Position numbers and translations under genes: made by a program
NCBI GenBank assembly: GCA_017399905.1
Contig: JAFQAR010000069.1
Location: 1-45,443, forward strand
DNA length: 45,443 bases
Reading direction: 5' to 3'
From: Bacteroidales bacterium
GTDB lineage: Bacteria > Bacteroidota > Bacteroidia > Bacteroidales > UBA932
Notes under the pieces: generated by a model
The model's input: only the letters and a program-made list of their open reading frames with translations
The model's database searches: none
Told to the model about the DNA's origin: nothing
Shown here: positions 25,954 through 34,715 of the stretch, in pieces
Position numbering within the stretch: the first letter of the stretch is position 1
Layout of the letters: each line of letters begins with the position of its first letter

Positions 25954-28305
25954 ATGACTGATGCAACGAAGAAGAAGATAACCAAATGGTTCTGGATACT
26001 CTTCATAACTCCTATTGTCCTTGTCGCAGGACTCATAGGCCTTGTATGGGCATTTGCGGACATCCCGTCGTTCGAGGACCTCGAGAATCCGGACAGCAAG
26101 CTCGCTACGCAGGTCATCGCCGAGGACGGGGAGATACTCACGACCTTTCACATCGAGAACCGCTCCTATGTGAGCTATGACGAGCTTTCACCTAACCTTG
26201 TCCATGCGGCGGTGGCTACGGAGGACGCACGTTTCTACAGGCACTCCGGCATCGACTTCGAGAGTCTCGCCCGTGTGCTCGTGAAGACCGTGCTCGGCGG
26301 AAGCTCAAGCCAGGGAGGAGGAAGTACGATCACCCAGCAGCTTGCAAAGACCCTCTACCCTCGTGAGGACGTGAGCAGCAGGATTCCTGGTGTGTCGATC
26401 CTCAAGATGGTATGGATAAAGCTGAAGGAGTGGGTCACTGCGGTGAAGCTTGAACGCAGCTACACCAAGGACGAGATCATGAACATGTACATGAACCAGG
26501 TGTTCTTCGGCAGCAATGCCTACGGCATCAAGGCCGCGGCTCAGACCTTCTTCGGCAAGGCACCGTCTGACCTTACGGTGGAGGAGGCAGCCACTCTCGT
26601 CGGCATGGTGAACAAGCCTACCCGCTACAATCCGGCCCTCAACCCGGACAAGTCCCTCGAAAGGAGGAACCTTGTCATTTCGCGTATGGAGCAGAACGGA
26701 TTCATCACCGAGGCTGAGCGTGACTCCATCCAGCAGATTCCGATAACCCTCTCATATCAGGTGCAGGACCATAACGCCGGTGTCGGCCCTTATTTCAGGG
26801 ATATGCTCCGCCGCACGATGAATGCGAAGGAGCCTAAGCGCTCTTCATACGCCCAGTATGAGGACTATGTCGTCGATTCGCTGCTTTGGGCTGACGATGC
26901 GTTCTACGGCTGGCTCAACAAGAACACGAAGGCCGACGGAACGAAGTACAACCTCGACAGGGACGGTCTGAGGATATACACGACAATCAACTACAAGATG
27001 CAGAAATATGCAGAAGAGGCTGTTGCGGAGCATCTTGGAAAGGACCTTCAGAAGAGTTTCGACCGTCATCTGAAGTGGAACAGGAAGAAGCCGTTCGCAA
27101 GTGATGTGGACCAGAAGACCATCGACCAGCTGATGAAGCAGGCAAGGCGCTGGAGCGACCGTTACCGCATCATGAAGAACAACGGAGCTTCGGAGAACGA
27201 GATCCGCAAGAGCTTCTCGGAGCCTGTGAAGATGCGCATCTTCTCATGGAACAGGAACGGATACATCGACACCGTGATGACTCCGGACGATTCGATAAAG
27301 TACTATAAAGGCCATCTTCGTGCAGCCTTCATGGCCATCGAGCCTAATACAGGCCACATCAAGGCATATGTGGGAGGCCCTAACTACCGTTATTTCAAGT
27401 ATGACAACGTGCGTCAGGGAAAGCGTCAGGTGGGTTCGACCATCAAGCCTTTCCTCTATACGCTTGCGATGCAGGAAGGCATGAGCCCATGCGACAAGGT
27501 GGTAAATGTGCCTCAGACCTTCATGGTGGGCGACACGACATGGACTCCTAAGAGTACCGACAAGGACGAGTGGATCGGCCAGACCGTGACCCTCAAGTGG
27601 GGCCTCACGAAGAGTTCCAACAACATTTCCGCATATCTCATGAAGCAGTACGGACCGGAGGCTATGGTTGAGATGATGAGGAAGATGGGTGTGGGATGCT
27701 ATCTTGACGCGGTCAATCCTCTCTGTGTAGGTTCCGCAGACATTTCTGTCTATGAGATGGTTTCCGCCTACAATACCTTCCCTTCAAAGGGTGTCTATGT
27801 GTCACCGATATTCGTGACGAGGATCGAGGACAGCATGGGCAATGTGCTCGGAGAGTTCAACAACAGGAAGAAGGAGGCCATCAGCGATTATACGGCTTAC
27901 CTCATGGCCAACCTCATGCAGGGTGTGGTGAACAGCGGTACAGGTGTGCGCCTTCGTGCAAAATACGGCCTCAAGGGTGAGATCGCCGGCAAGACAGGAA
28001 CGACCAACGACCAGTCGGACGGATGGTTCATCGGATATACGCCTTCGCTTACTGCCGGTGTTTGGGTAGGAGCCGAGGACAGGCAGGTTCACTTCGAATC
28101 CCTTTCTCTCGGAGGAGGTTCGAACATGGCCCTTCCTATATGGGGAATCTTCATGAAGAAGGTGCTTGAGGACGGTACTCTCGGTGTGTATGAGTCAGAC
28201 CGCTTCATTGCTCCTCCGGGCATTTCGCTTGACCTGAACTGTGATGGAAGTGATGCGGATGCGTCGGTGAAGGCGGAGAATGAAGAGGATTATTTCTTTG
28301 AATGA
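25954..28305 (+). CDS. Class A penicillin-binding protein 1A
   Basis: Bifunctional glycosyltransferase/transpeptidase, 783 aa. Cytoplasmic stub and membrane helix (about 12-34), then GT51 domain with Glu90 in ATEDARFYRHSGID and GGSTITQQLAKTL (122-134), and EIMNMYMNQVFFG. The transpeptidase domain has S495-T-I-K498 in RQVGSTIKPF, S554-S-N556, and K680-T-G in AGKTGTTNDQSDGWF. The tail ends in an acidic stretch (KAENEEDYFFE). Makes and crosslinks peptidoglycan outside RodA/PBP2. Seven bases separate it from ddl, so wall precursor synthesis and polymerisation are co-transcribed. Confidence 0.96.
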   Translation: MTDATKKKITKWFWILFITPIVLVAGLIGLVWAFADIPSFEDLENPDSKLATQVIAEDGEILTTFHIENRSYVSYDELSPNLVHAAVATEDARFYRHSGIDFESLARVLVKTVLGGSSSQGGGSTITQQLAKTLYPREDVSSRIPGVSILKMVWIKLKEWVTAVKLERSYTKDEIMNMYMNQVFFGSNAYGIKAAAQTFFGKAPSDLTVEEAATLVGMVNKPTRYNPALNPDKSLERRNLVISRMEQNGFITEAERDSIQQIPITLSYQVQDHNAGVGPYFRDMLRRTMNAKEPKRSSYAQYEDYVVDSLLWADDAFYGWLNKNTKADGTKYNLDRDGLRIYTTINYKMQKYAEEAVAEHLGKDLQKSFDRHLKWNRKKPFASDVDQKTIDQLMKQARRWSDRYRIMKNNGASENEIRKSFSEPVKMRIFSWNRNGYIDTVMTPDDSIKYYKGHLRAAFMAIEPNTGHIKAYVGGPNYRYFKYDNVRQGKRQVGSTIKPFLYTLAMQEGMSPCDKVVNVPQTFMVGDTTWTPKSTDKDEWIGQTVTLKWGLTKSSNNISAYLMKQYGPEAMVEMMRKMGVGCYLDAVNPLCVGSADISVYEMVSAYNTFPSKGVYVSPIFVTRIEDSMGNVLGEFNNRKKEAISDYTAYLMANLMQGVVNSGTGVRLRAKYGLKGEIAGKTGTTNDQSDGWFIGYTPSLTAGVWVGAEDRQVHFESLSLGGGSNMALPIWGIFMKKVLEDGTLGVYESDRFIAPPGISLDLNCDGSDADASVKAENEEDYFFE

Positions 28306-28312
28306 TTTGAAA

Positions 28313-29323
28313 ATGTATAAGTCAGTAGTGGTGATATATGGCAGCGATTCTTCCGAGTGGGAAGTGTCGGTGCGCAGCGGTGAGTTTACCGCTTCCCAGA
28401 TCGATGGGGCGAGATATGATGTGTACGAGATGTTCGCCAGATTCGGCGAATGGTCTCTCGTGGCATACAGGAAATCCGGACAGGAAAGGGTGGTCATACC
28501 GGTGGAGGAACGTCCTCGGATAGACAAGACCGATTTTTCGGCGACGGTTGCAGGTGAGAAGGTGAAGTTTGACTATGCATACATCATGCAGCACGGCACA
28601 CCGGGCGAGAACGGTCTGATGCAGGGATATCTCGAGATGATAGGTGTTCCGCACAGCGGATGTGATGCCTTCGTGGCGGCTATCACTTTCGACAAGTTCT
28701 CATGCAAGAGCTATCTGAAGGATGTGGATTTCGTGAAATGTGCGGATGATATATTTGTAAGGAAAGGCGAGGTTGCTGACGGGCTTGCTCAGAAGGCTGT
28801 GGAACGTCTCGGACTTCCTATGTTCGTGAAGCCTACCGACGGCGGAAGCAGCTTCGGCGTTACGAAGGTGAAGAAGGCTGAGGATTTTGATGCGGCTGTA
28901 GATGCTGCGTTTGCTGAGGGAAAGACCGTGATGGCGGAGGCGGCTGTCGTCGGCCGCGAGCTTACATGTGCGGTATATTTCAACGGTAAGGAGAATGTGG
29001 CCCTTCCTGTTATCGAGATCATCACGGAAAATGAGTTCTTCGACTACGAAGCCAAGTACAACGGACACAGCAAGGAGGTCTGTCCTGCACATATCCCTGA
29101 TTCGTTGAGGGATGAGATACAGGAGACTTCGAAGAAGATTTATACGCATCTGGGATGCTCGGGACTTGTACGTGTGGATTATATCGCATCGGAAGAGGGA
29201 CTTTATTTCCTTGAGGTGAATACGATTCCGGGAATGACTTCAGCATCCCTTGTGCCTCAGATGGTACGTGCTGCAGGCATGTCCATGACGGATTTCCTTA
29301 CGACTGTCATAGAGAATTCGTAA
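28313..29323 (+). CDS. ddl: D-alanine--D-alanine ligase
   Basis: ATP-grasp ligase making the D-Ala-D-Ala end of the peptidoglycan stem, 336 aa from ATG 28313. The N-terminus MYKSVVVIYGSDSSEWEVS is a Ddl start, though the usual GG is GS. YIMQHGTPGENG, PMFVKPTDGGSSFGVTKV and the metal motif FLEVNTIPGMTSASLVPQM are present. In FFDYEAKYN the Tyr after AK is kept, the position where Phe marks D-Ala-D-Lac ligases (Leuconostoc type), so ordinary D-Ala-D-Ala activity and vancomycin-sensitive precursors are expected. An in-frame earlier start at 28280 would overlap the PBP1A gene and is less likely. Confidence 0.95.
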   Translation: MYKSVVVIYGSDSSEWEVSVRSGEFTASQIDGARYDVYEMFARFGEWSLVAYRKSGQERVVIPVEERPRIDKTDFSATVAGEKVKFDYAYIMQHGTPGENGLMQGYLEMIGVPHSGCDAFVAAITFDKFSCKSYLKDVDFVKCADDIFVRKGEVADGLAQKAVERLGLPMFVKPTDGGSSFGVTKVKKAEDFDAAVDAAFAEGKTVMAEAAVVGRELTCAVYFNGKENVALPVIEIITENEFFDYEAKYNGHSKEVCPAHIPDSLRDEIQETSKKIYTHLGCSGLVRVDYIASEEGLYFLEVNTIPGMTSASLVPQMVRAAGMSMTDFLTTVIENS

Positions 29324-29358
29324 ATTTTCCATATCGTTCCGAAGAACGGATCATTATT

Positions 29359-29391
29359 GTCATTCCGAGGAACGAAGTGACGTGGGAATCT
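29359..29391 (+). repeat. Dispersed intergenic repeat motif upstream of prmC
   Basis: GTCATTCCGAGGAACGAAG followed by TGACGTGGGAATCTC is a second member of the motif class seen in the sufB leader (5987-6013). ATTCC (29362-29366) pairs with GGAAT (29385-29389). It lies 5 bases before ATG 29396. Just upstream, CGTTC-CGAA-GAACG (29335-29348) forms a separate perfect hairpin after ddl. Confidence 0.6.
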
Positions 29392-29395
29392 CATT

Positions 29396-30376
29396 ATGCT
29401 ATTGAAATCATTGATAAATAAAGGTGTGGAGACCATTTCAACGGCCTATCCCGAAAGCGAGGCCCGGGAGATGGTCTATTCCTTTCTGGAGGATCTTGTC
29501 GGGACCAAGAGACATACCCATATAGTCGATCCGGAATATGAGGTGGCTGACGAAGCGGCGGAGGTTGCGATGTCGGGTTTTGAGCGGATGGCATCGGGAG
29601 AGCCTCTGCAGTATGTTACCGGCTATGCCGATTTCTACGGACGCCGGTTCCATGTCACTCCTGACGTCCTGATACCACGTCCGGAGACGGAGATACTTTG
29701 CAGATCTGTCCTTGATCTGGCATCAGAGGGTGCAGGCTCGCCAGACCCCCGCCCCGCACCAAAGGTGCTCAGGCACCCCCTAGCCGGGGGTGGCATGTCC
29801 TGCGAGCCTGCACCCTCTGATGCATGCAAGCTGGACAGAATCAGAATTATGGATATGTGCACAGGTTCAGGATGCATTGCATGGACATTGGCACTTGATA
29901 TGCCTGGAGCTGAGGTTACGGCTGTGGACATTTCCGAAGGAGCGCTTTCGGTAGCTTCGTCGCAGGACTTCTCTGAGGAAATGGCCCGTACAGGATCCTG
30001 CGCTCCTAAGTTCGTCAAGGCTGATGTCCTTGCGGATGTTCCTGATACTCTTCGTGCCGGTGAAGGATTCGACATCCTTGTCAGCAATCCGCCGTATGTC
30101 ATGGACAAGGAAAAGGCTTTCATGCGCACCAATGTCCTTGACCATGAACCTCACCTGGCCCTCTTCGTTTCCGACGACGATCCGCTGGTCTTCTACCGTG
30201 CGGTTATCCGCTGGGCTCAGGCTTTGCTGAAGCCAGGAGGTATCGGCATCGTCGAGATAAACGAAGCCCTCGGTCCTGAGACGGCCGCTGTCTTCAAGGC
30301 AGACGGATTCGTCGACGTAAAAGTCATCAAGGATCTTTCCGACCGCGACAGGTTCGTCAGATTCAGATTACCCTGA
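29396..30376 (+). CDS. prmC: Release factor glutamine methyltransferase PrmC, with inserted palindrome
   Basis: SAM-dependent enzyme that methylates the GGQ glutamine of peptide-chain release factors, 326 aa; most relatives have about 280. The N-terminal helical domain ends in GEPLQYVTGYADFYGRRFHV and LIPRPETE. The Rossmann part has motif I MDMCTGSGCIAW, TAVDIS, and the catalytic N231-P-P-Y234. Residues about 109-143 (EGAGSPDPRPAPKV and onward) are extra, Pro/Gly-rich, and coincide exactly with the palindromic element at 29720-29823. The reading frame is kept, and the insertion falls in the linker between the two domains, so function is probably retained. Confidence 0.94.
   Translation: MLLKSLINKGVETISTAYPESEAREMVYSFLEDLVGTKRHTHIVDPEYEVADEAAEVAMSGFERMASGEPLQYVTGYADFYGRRFHVTPDVLIPRPETEILCRSVLDLASEGAGSPDPRPAPKVLRHPLAGGGMSCEPAPSDACKLDRIRIMDMCTGSGCIAWTLALDMPGAEVTAVDISEGALSVASSQDFSEEMARTGSCAPKFVKADVLADVPDTLRAGEGFDILVSNPPYVMDKEKAFMRTNVLDHEPHLALFVSDDDPLVFYRAVIRWAQALLKPGGIGIVEINEALGPETAAVFKADGFVDVKVIKDLSDRDRFVRFRLP
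29720..29823. repeat. Palindromic element with 22-bp perfect inverted ends inside prmC
   Basis: Bases 29720-29741 are the exact reverse complement of 29802-29823 (22 of 22; outer part ATCAGAGGGTGCAGG). Inside, ACCCCCG (29745-29751) pairs with CGGGGGT (29785-29791). Three exclusive short hairpins can also form: GCACC-AAA-GGTGC (29756-29768), GGTGC-TCAG-GCACC (29764-29777) and CACCCCC-TAGCC-GGGGGTG (29774-29792). It is much richer in GC than the flanks. If the unit is counted as 29722-29821 with a 2-bp GC duplication, the insertion is 102 bp, or 34 codons. MITE-like or REP-like, with no transposase. Confidence 0.85.
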
Positions 30377-30462
30377 CCCTCGTCCGCTGGACCACTCTGG
30401 ACCCTCTTGCAGAGAAGTACTACAGTGTCAGTCCGTATACATTCTGCAATCTGATGTCGTGA
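30376..30462 (+). pseudogene. RHS-repeat core remnant
   Basis: The frame through TGG at 30388 reads VRWTTLDPLAEKYYSVSPY followed by TFCN, then ends in TGA at 30460-30462. This closely resembles the RHS-repeat-associated core motif (R-W-x-T-x-DPLAEKYYS-SPYAYC). Upstream in this frame lies prmC coding sequence, so no start or RHS body exists. Only the fragment of about 25 codons remains, directly at the prmC stop. RHS cores are normally followed by variable toxin tips; none is seen here. The remainder of 30463-30525 is AT-rich with nothing recognised. Confidence 0.6.
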
Positions 30463-30525
30463 ATGTGGAAATCGACGGAAATTTATCTGATTTTTTATAA
30501 AAATTGAATAAAATTTGAGAGATGG

Positions 30526-30560
30526 ATCGCCCTTGGATGTGTGTCTGAGGGCGATTTTTT
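30526..30560 (+). terminator. Rho-independent terminator
   Basis: ATCGCCCT (30526-30533) pairs perfectly with AGGGCGAT (30548-30555), with a 14-nt loop and TTTTTT at the end. It lies 150 bases after prmC and 70 before the lipoprotein gene. It may originally have belonged to the lost RHS gene. Confidence 0.8.
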
Positions 30561-30630
30561 CAAATAGCCGTATACTTTTTCGTTACACGGATAATCCTTT
30601 GGAACTTTGCATTGTAAAAATTCAAGGATT

Positions 30631-31851
30631 ATGAAACGGAGATATTCAATCTGTATGCTTATGCCTTTTATCATGGCGGCAATGTCCTGCGGGATGCTGG
30701 ACAACAGGACGGCGAGCGGAGGCGATGACAGTGACAGCATTTATGTAAGTCTTGAGGAGGTTGCGGAGATCCTGTCGTGCCTTCCTCTGCAGGATGAACA
30801 TATGAAAGAGGTCCATGATGCCGTTTCCGCATCATCAGGCAACGGTTATGACGAGGAATATACGATGCGTCATCTGTTCGGGAATCCTGGTGCCGGTGTG
30901 GGAGAAAGTGCTGTTGCAGACGTGAGGTCGGGTGTGTCATATGAACGCCCGTTGAGGGAACTTATAGGGGAACATGTACGTTCCATGACCCGTGCTTCCG
31001 GTGGCGATATGTCGCCGGATGAGTTTCTGGAGGCGATCGAAAGGTCAGACATGCAGATATACTGGCCGTTTTCGGATGAATGGGACGGCAAAGGCATGCC
31101 GGTGATAACATACGATCCGGAGGACGGATCGGAAGTGAATATAGGCTACAGGCTGTGTATGAATGATGATGGTATCCGCCATGTGCAGGAAGTGGAGGTA
31201 GATGAGGCGATGGCGCGGAACGAACCTGTGTGGGTGGTGAACAGAAACTCGGATGCAGGCTACGTTTCTCTGGAGATGTTGAGAAGGGAAGATCCGGAAT
31301 GGGGAGAAGGAGGCGGTGCCATCATTGTCAAGCCTGCAATGTCCGGTAATTCCGGCACGAAGTCGGGAGATGCGGTAAGGACGTTGATCCTCAAGGATTT
31401 CACCATGAAAAGAAATTACGATTCATGGTTTGCCGGAGCTTCGGAATTCTTCGTCAAGACAGGATATCTGGACAACTTCACTGCATCGACCGAGGCGGAG
31501 ATGAGGCTCTACAGTCCGATGGTCACGGATTTCATGATAGTTGTGAAGCGTAGTCAGGTCGGTATCCCGCAGCCGTTCAACGCCATACTCATGACGGACT
31601 GGACCGATCAGGTTGAATCATGCGCCTTCATGATAACCGAAGACGACGGCGGAACGCAGACCGACTGGACTGCAAAGACCAAGGTTTATGTGGCAGGAAA
31701 GAGTTATGGAATAGAGATCACCCTGCCGCTGAACGTGCGTGACGACATCGTCTGGAGAGGACAGCTTATGGGCTCATGGATAGAGAAGTACAGTGATGTC
31801 CGGACTCCCTTCGGCGATGTCGACCTTACCTTTGAGATACTGGAGGATTAG
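30631..31851 (+). CDS. Lipoprotein of unknown function
   Basis: Predicted lipoprotein, 406 aa from ATG 30631. Signal peptide MKRRYSICMLMPFIMAAMSC with lipobox AAMSC. The mature part starts with an acidic low-complexity stretch, then HLFGNPGAGVGES and a helical segment with FLEAIERSDMQIYWPFSDEW (the IYWPYS-like pattern recurs in Bacteroidota lipoproteins of unknown role), VITYDPEDGSEVNIGYRL, and a beta-rich C-terminal half ending in TPFGDVDLTFEILED. No enzymatic motif is recognised. It is monocistronic, and its stop overlaps the converging U32 gene by four bases. Confidence 0.8.
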   Translation: MKRRYSICMLMPFIMAAMSCGMLDNRTASGGDDSDSIYVSLEEVAEILSCLPLQDEHMKEVHDAVSASSGNGYDEEYTMRHLFGNPGAGVGESAVADVRSGVSYERPLRELIGEHVRSMTRASGGDMSPDEFLEAIERSDMQIYWPFSDEWDGKGMPVITYDPEDGSEVNIGYRLCMNDDGIRHVQEVEVDEAMARNEPVWVVNRNSDAGYVSLEMLRREDPEWGEGGGAIIVKPAMSGNSGTKSGDAVRTLILKDFTMKRNYDSWFAGASEFFVKTGYLDNFTASTEAEMRLYSPMVTDFMIVVKRSQVGIPQPFNAILMTDWTDQVESCAFMITEDDGGTQTDWTAKTKVYVAGKSYGIEITLPLNVRDDIVWRGQLMGSWIEKYSDVRTPFGDVDLTFEILED

Positions 31852-33713
31852 GCTTCCTTCACCGTCATCTCGCAGTTGCGGCAGTCGAAGCCGAGGGCGA
31901 AGCGCCTTCCGTTGTTGAGGAGGAAAAGCTTCTTGCCGTCCTTGGCGCCATGATGCTTCGGGCACATCCCCAGTTCGTATCTGATGCAGTACCTTGTGCG
32001 CATCAGTTCGGCATCCTTTCTGTGAGCAAGCTCATATGCCGGTTCGGGATTTTCCGCTCCGCATGAAGCATACACGCCTTCTGACAGGCGGTTTGAAATA
32101 TTGTTCTTATAAGAGGTATCCTGCAGGGACATATCCATTGATACTCTGCCTCTTAAATCTCTCTGCAGGATGCCTTTTCTTCCGCAAGGCATGTCGTCCA
32201 GACGTTCGGCGATCCCGCGTCTGATTCCGTTCAGGGCGGATGCGCTCATGAAAGGGATGTTACCTTCCGCGCGGATCTCCGTGACGTGCATCCTGTAGTG
32301 GCCGGACGTCTTGCCTATCTGGCCTCTGAACATTTCAAGCATGCGCTCACGGTTCGATGCAGTCTGTTCTCCTGCCTCATGGCTTACTACGGCTGTCCTT
32401 CCGTCTTCGCTCCATGCCGTGGCCTTCAATGTCCATGTGCCTTCTTCATTCAGACATTCCAGGGAAACCTTCACGTCTATCAGACGGATACAGGGATTCC
32501 TGTCGATTTCCTTTTCGAAAGCTGCATTGATGTTCCTGTATAGCCTTGCTCCGGCATATGCATCCTGCACGTTTCTCGTGCGGATCACGTTGCCTTCGCA
32601 CACGTCGCCGCGGAACCCGGCCACGCTTCCGTCCTTTCTGACGAAAGAGAAGCCGTCGCCGTTGTTCAGCGTGATTCCCTTGCCTGCAGGACGGATCCTT
32701 ATCCTGTCCCTGCCGGCTTCGGCTATCACTCCGATCTCCTCTCCCATCGACTTCGCCGCATCCATGGACGCCCAGCGTCCTCTCTTTCCGTCGAGGAAGA
32801 GCTCGGTGTATCCTCTGTTGAATGTCTTGGCCGTATCCGGCACAAATCCGCCTTCCGCTTTTCCGAAGGATCCTCTTTCATATTCCTCCGGGTGTGAGGA
32901 AACGAGGGTGTCGAGGGCGAGGGAATAATCCCTTACGACATTCTTCACATATGAGATGTTCTTGAGGCGGCCTTCTATCTTGAATGAGGTTATTCCTGCT
33001 TTGGCAAGCTCTTCAAGCCTGTTCCGCAGGTTATAGTCCTTGAGCGAGAGCAAGGCCTTGTCGCGGACCAGAACCTTTCCGTCCGAGTCGATAAGGTCAT
33101 AACGTGAACGGCAGGCCTGGATGCATGCTCCTCTGTTTGCGCTCCTGCCTGAAATCTGTTCGGAAAGGTAGCACTGGCCGCTGTAGCATACGCAGAGCGC
33201 GCCATGCACGAAGAACTCGAGCTCGCATGTCACGGCCTGTCTGATGGCCTTTATCTGGTCGAGGGAAAGCTCCCTTTCCAGAATCAGCCTCGAGAATCCG
33301 AGACTCTCCAGGAATGCAGCCTGTTCAGGAGTGCGGATGGCACATTGTGTCGATGCGTGGAGCGGTATCCTCAGCTGCTCCTTCATGCTTCCATAGCCGT
33401 TCCGGGCCATTTCCAGCACGGCAAGGTCCTGTATGATGATGGCGTCGGCACCGGCTTCCTGCACCTGCAGCATCTGGTTGTATGCCGATTCCAGTTCGTC
33501 ATCGTAAAGTATGGTGTTCAGGGCCACGAATATGCGCGCCCCGTATCTGTGTGCATGACTGCACAGCTGCCTGATGTCCTCAATGGAGTTTCCGGCAGCC
33601 TGACGGGCTCCGAACTGCGGTCCGGCTATATACACAGCATCGGCACCGCAGTCTATTGCCGCGATGCCGATCTGTGAATCTCTTGCCGGAGCAAGCAGTT
33701 CCAGCTGTCTCAT
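31848..33713 (-). CDS. U32 peptidase-family RNA hydroxylase (RlhA/TrhP-like)
   Basis: Member of peptidase family U32 with a C-terminal DUF3656-like region, 621 aa. Family signature: LELLAPA at the start, DAVYIAGPQFGARQAAGN, FVHGALCVCYSGQCYLSEQI, then SANRGACIQACR, giving the cysteines that hold an Fe-S cluster. FKIEGRLKNISYVKNVVRDY is the next conserved block. Characterised relatives RlhA and TrhP hydroxylate 23S rRNA C2501 and tRNA uridine 34 rather than cleave proteins. Length and the second domain resemble RlhA more. The C-terminal FDCRNCEM adds a Cys pair. It starts three bases after the TPR gene stop, so it is co-transcribed with it. Confidence 0.85.
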   Translation of the reverse strand: MRQLELLAPARDSQIGIAAIDCGADAVYIAGPQFGARQAAGNSIEDIRQLCSHAHRYGARIFVALNTILYDDELESAYNQMLQVQEAGADAIIIQDLAVLEMARNGYGSMKEQLRIPLHASTQCAIRTPEQAAFLESLGFSRLILERELSLDQIKAIRQAVTCELEFFVHGALCVCYSGQCYLSEQISGRSANRGACIQACRSRYDLIDSDGKVLVRDKALLSLKDYNLRNRLEELAKAGITSFKIEGRLKNISYVKNVVRDYSLALDTLVSSHPEEYERGSFGKAEGGFVPDTAKTFNRGYTELFLDGKRGRWASMDAAKSMGEEIGVIAEAGRDRIRIRPAGKGITLNNGDGFSFVRKDGSVAGFRGDVCEGNVIRTRNVQDAYAGARLYRNINAAFEKEIDRNPCIRLIDVKVSLECLNEEGTWTLKATAWSEDGRTAVVSHEAGEQTASNRERMLEMFRGQIGKTSGHYRMHVTEIRAEGNIPFMSASALNGIRRGIAERLDDMPCGRKGILQRDLRGRVSMDMSLQDTSYKNNISNRLSEGVYASCGAENPEPAYELAHRKDAELMRTRYCIRYELGMCPKHHGAKDGKKLFLLNNGRRFALGFDCRNCEMTVKEA

Positions 33714-33716
33714 CTT

Positions 33717-34646
33717 CTAGAGGGTTTTGAGCTGCTGCTGTGCGCCTGCGCCGTACTGAGGATCGTTAACTACCATCTGATAGTACTCCTTAGCCTTCTC
33801 CTTGTTGCCTGCCTGCTGATAGAGAGCAGCGATAGTGTACTTCACACCACCTGCATCCTTTGCGTTAGGCTTGAGCTCAAGGTACTTCTCGTAGTTTGCG
33901 ATGCAGTCGTCGTTCTTGCCGAGCTGCTGAGCTGCGCTTGCTGCAAATCTGTATGCGTTTGCGTTCTCAAGATAGCCGTTTGACTTCACTGCGTAGTCAT
34001 AAGCCTGCTGGAACTTCTTTGCCTTGCTTGCTGCCTGAGCCATCTTCACGTATGCAGTAGAAAGCTGCTTGTAGGCGTTCTTCTCCTGGCCGTTCTCGGC
34101 TGCCTGAAGATAAGCTGCTTCAGCCTCGTCCATCTTGCCCTGTGCTCCGAGAGCCATTCCGAGACGGAGAGCTGCCATGCCGTTTGCAGGGTCACCTGCA
34201 AGAACTTCCTTGTAAGCCGCTACAGCTCCGTCGTAGTTCTTTGCATTGAGAAGGTCGTTTGCCTTTGACATCACCAACTGAGGGATGAGCTCCTTAGCCT
34301 CTTCAGCTACGTCAGCTGCACCATAAAGGTCAGCAGCCTCAATAGCCTTGTTGAGCTGAGCGATCGCTCCGTCGAAGTTCTCGGCCTTGATGAGATCCTT
34401 GGCGATGGAAGCCATGATTGCAGGGATTGTATTCTTGCAGTTTGTTGCGATGTCTGTTCCTTCCTCTCCGAGGGCCTCAGCCATTGTGAGGGCTGTCTGG
34501 AAGTAGTTGAGGGCAGACTCCTTGTTGCCCATCTGAAGCTCCATCGCTCCGTTGTTGTAATTTTCGGTTGCCTGATTGATGTCCTGAGCGAACACCACGC
34601 CTGCTGTCATTACAGCGGCTGTGAACAAAAGGAAAATCTTCTTCAT
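33717..34646 (-). CDS. Exported tetratricopeptide-repeat protein
   Basis: Predicted periplasmic protein, 309 aa from ATG 34646. Signal peptide MKKIFLLFTAAVMTAGVVFA, mature start near QDINQA. About six to seven TPR units follow, with the usual A-x-x-Y/L-x-x-A-L/A pattern: ENYNNGAMELQMGNKESALN, AKNYDGAVAAYKEVLAGDP, GKMDEAEAAYLQAAENG, NDDCIANYEKYLELKP, GNKEKAKEYYQMVVNDPQYG. Codon use is strongly biased, like rplQ, which suggests abundant expression. It lies upstream of the U32 gene in one unit. Role unknown; TPR proteins scaffold complexes. Confidence 0.88.
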   Translation of the reverse strand: MKKIFLLFTAAVMTAGVVFAQDINQATENYNNGAMELQMGNKESALNYFQTALTMAEALGEEGTDIATNCKNTIPAIMASIAKDLIKAENFDGAIAQLNKAIEAADLYGAADVAEEAKELIPQLVMSKANDLLNAKNYDGAVAAYKEVLAGDPANGMAALRLGMALGAQGKMDEAEAAYLQAAENGQEKNAYKQLSTAYVKMAQAASKAKKFQQAYDYAVKSNGYLENANAYRFAASAAQQLGKNDDCIANYEKYLELKPNAKDAGGVKYTIAALYQQAGNKEKAKEYYQMVVNDPQYGAGAQQQLKTL

Positions 34647-34693
34647 GGTATTGTTATTAATTAATAAATAGTTGTCTAAAAGTCGCATAAATG

Positions 34694-34701
34694 CAAAAAT
34701 A
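34694..34701 (-). promoter_or_regulatory. -7 box of the TPR/U32 operon
   Basis: TATTTTTG on the minus strand (forward CAAAAATA), followed by CA. Start of transcription near 34687, leader of about 40 nt to ATG 34646. Confidence 0.6.
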
Positions 34702-34715
34702 GGAAAATTTTGTCT

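Noticed and set aside
28313-29323. Possible D-Ala-D-Lac ligase (vancomycin-resistance type)
   Set aside because: The FFDYEAKYN segment keeps Tyr at the deciding position; the Phe-Phe at its start is not the specificity residue.
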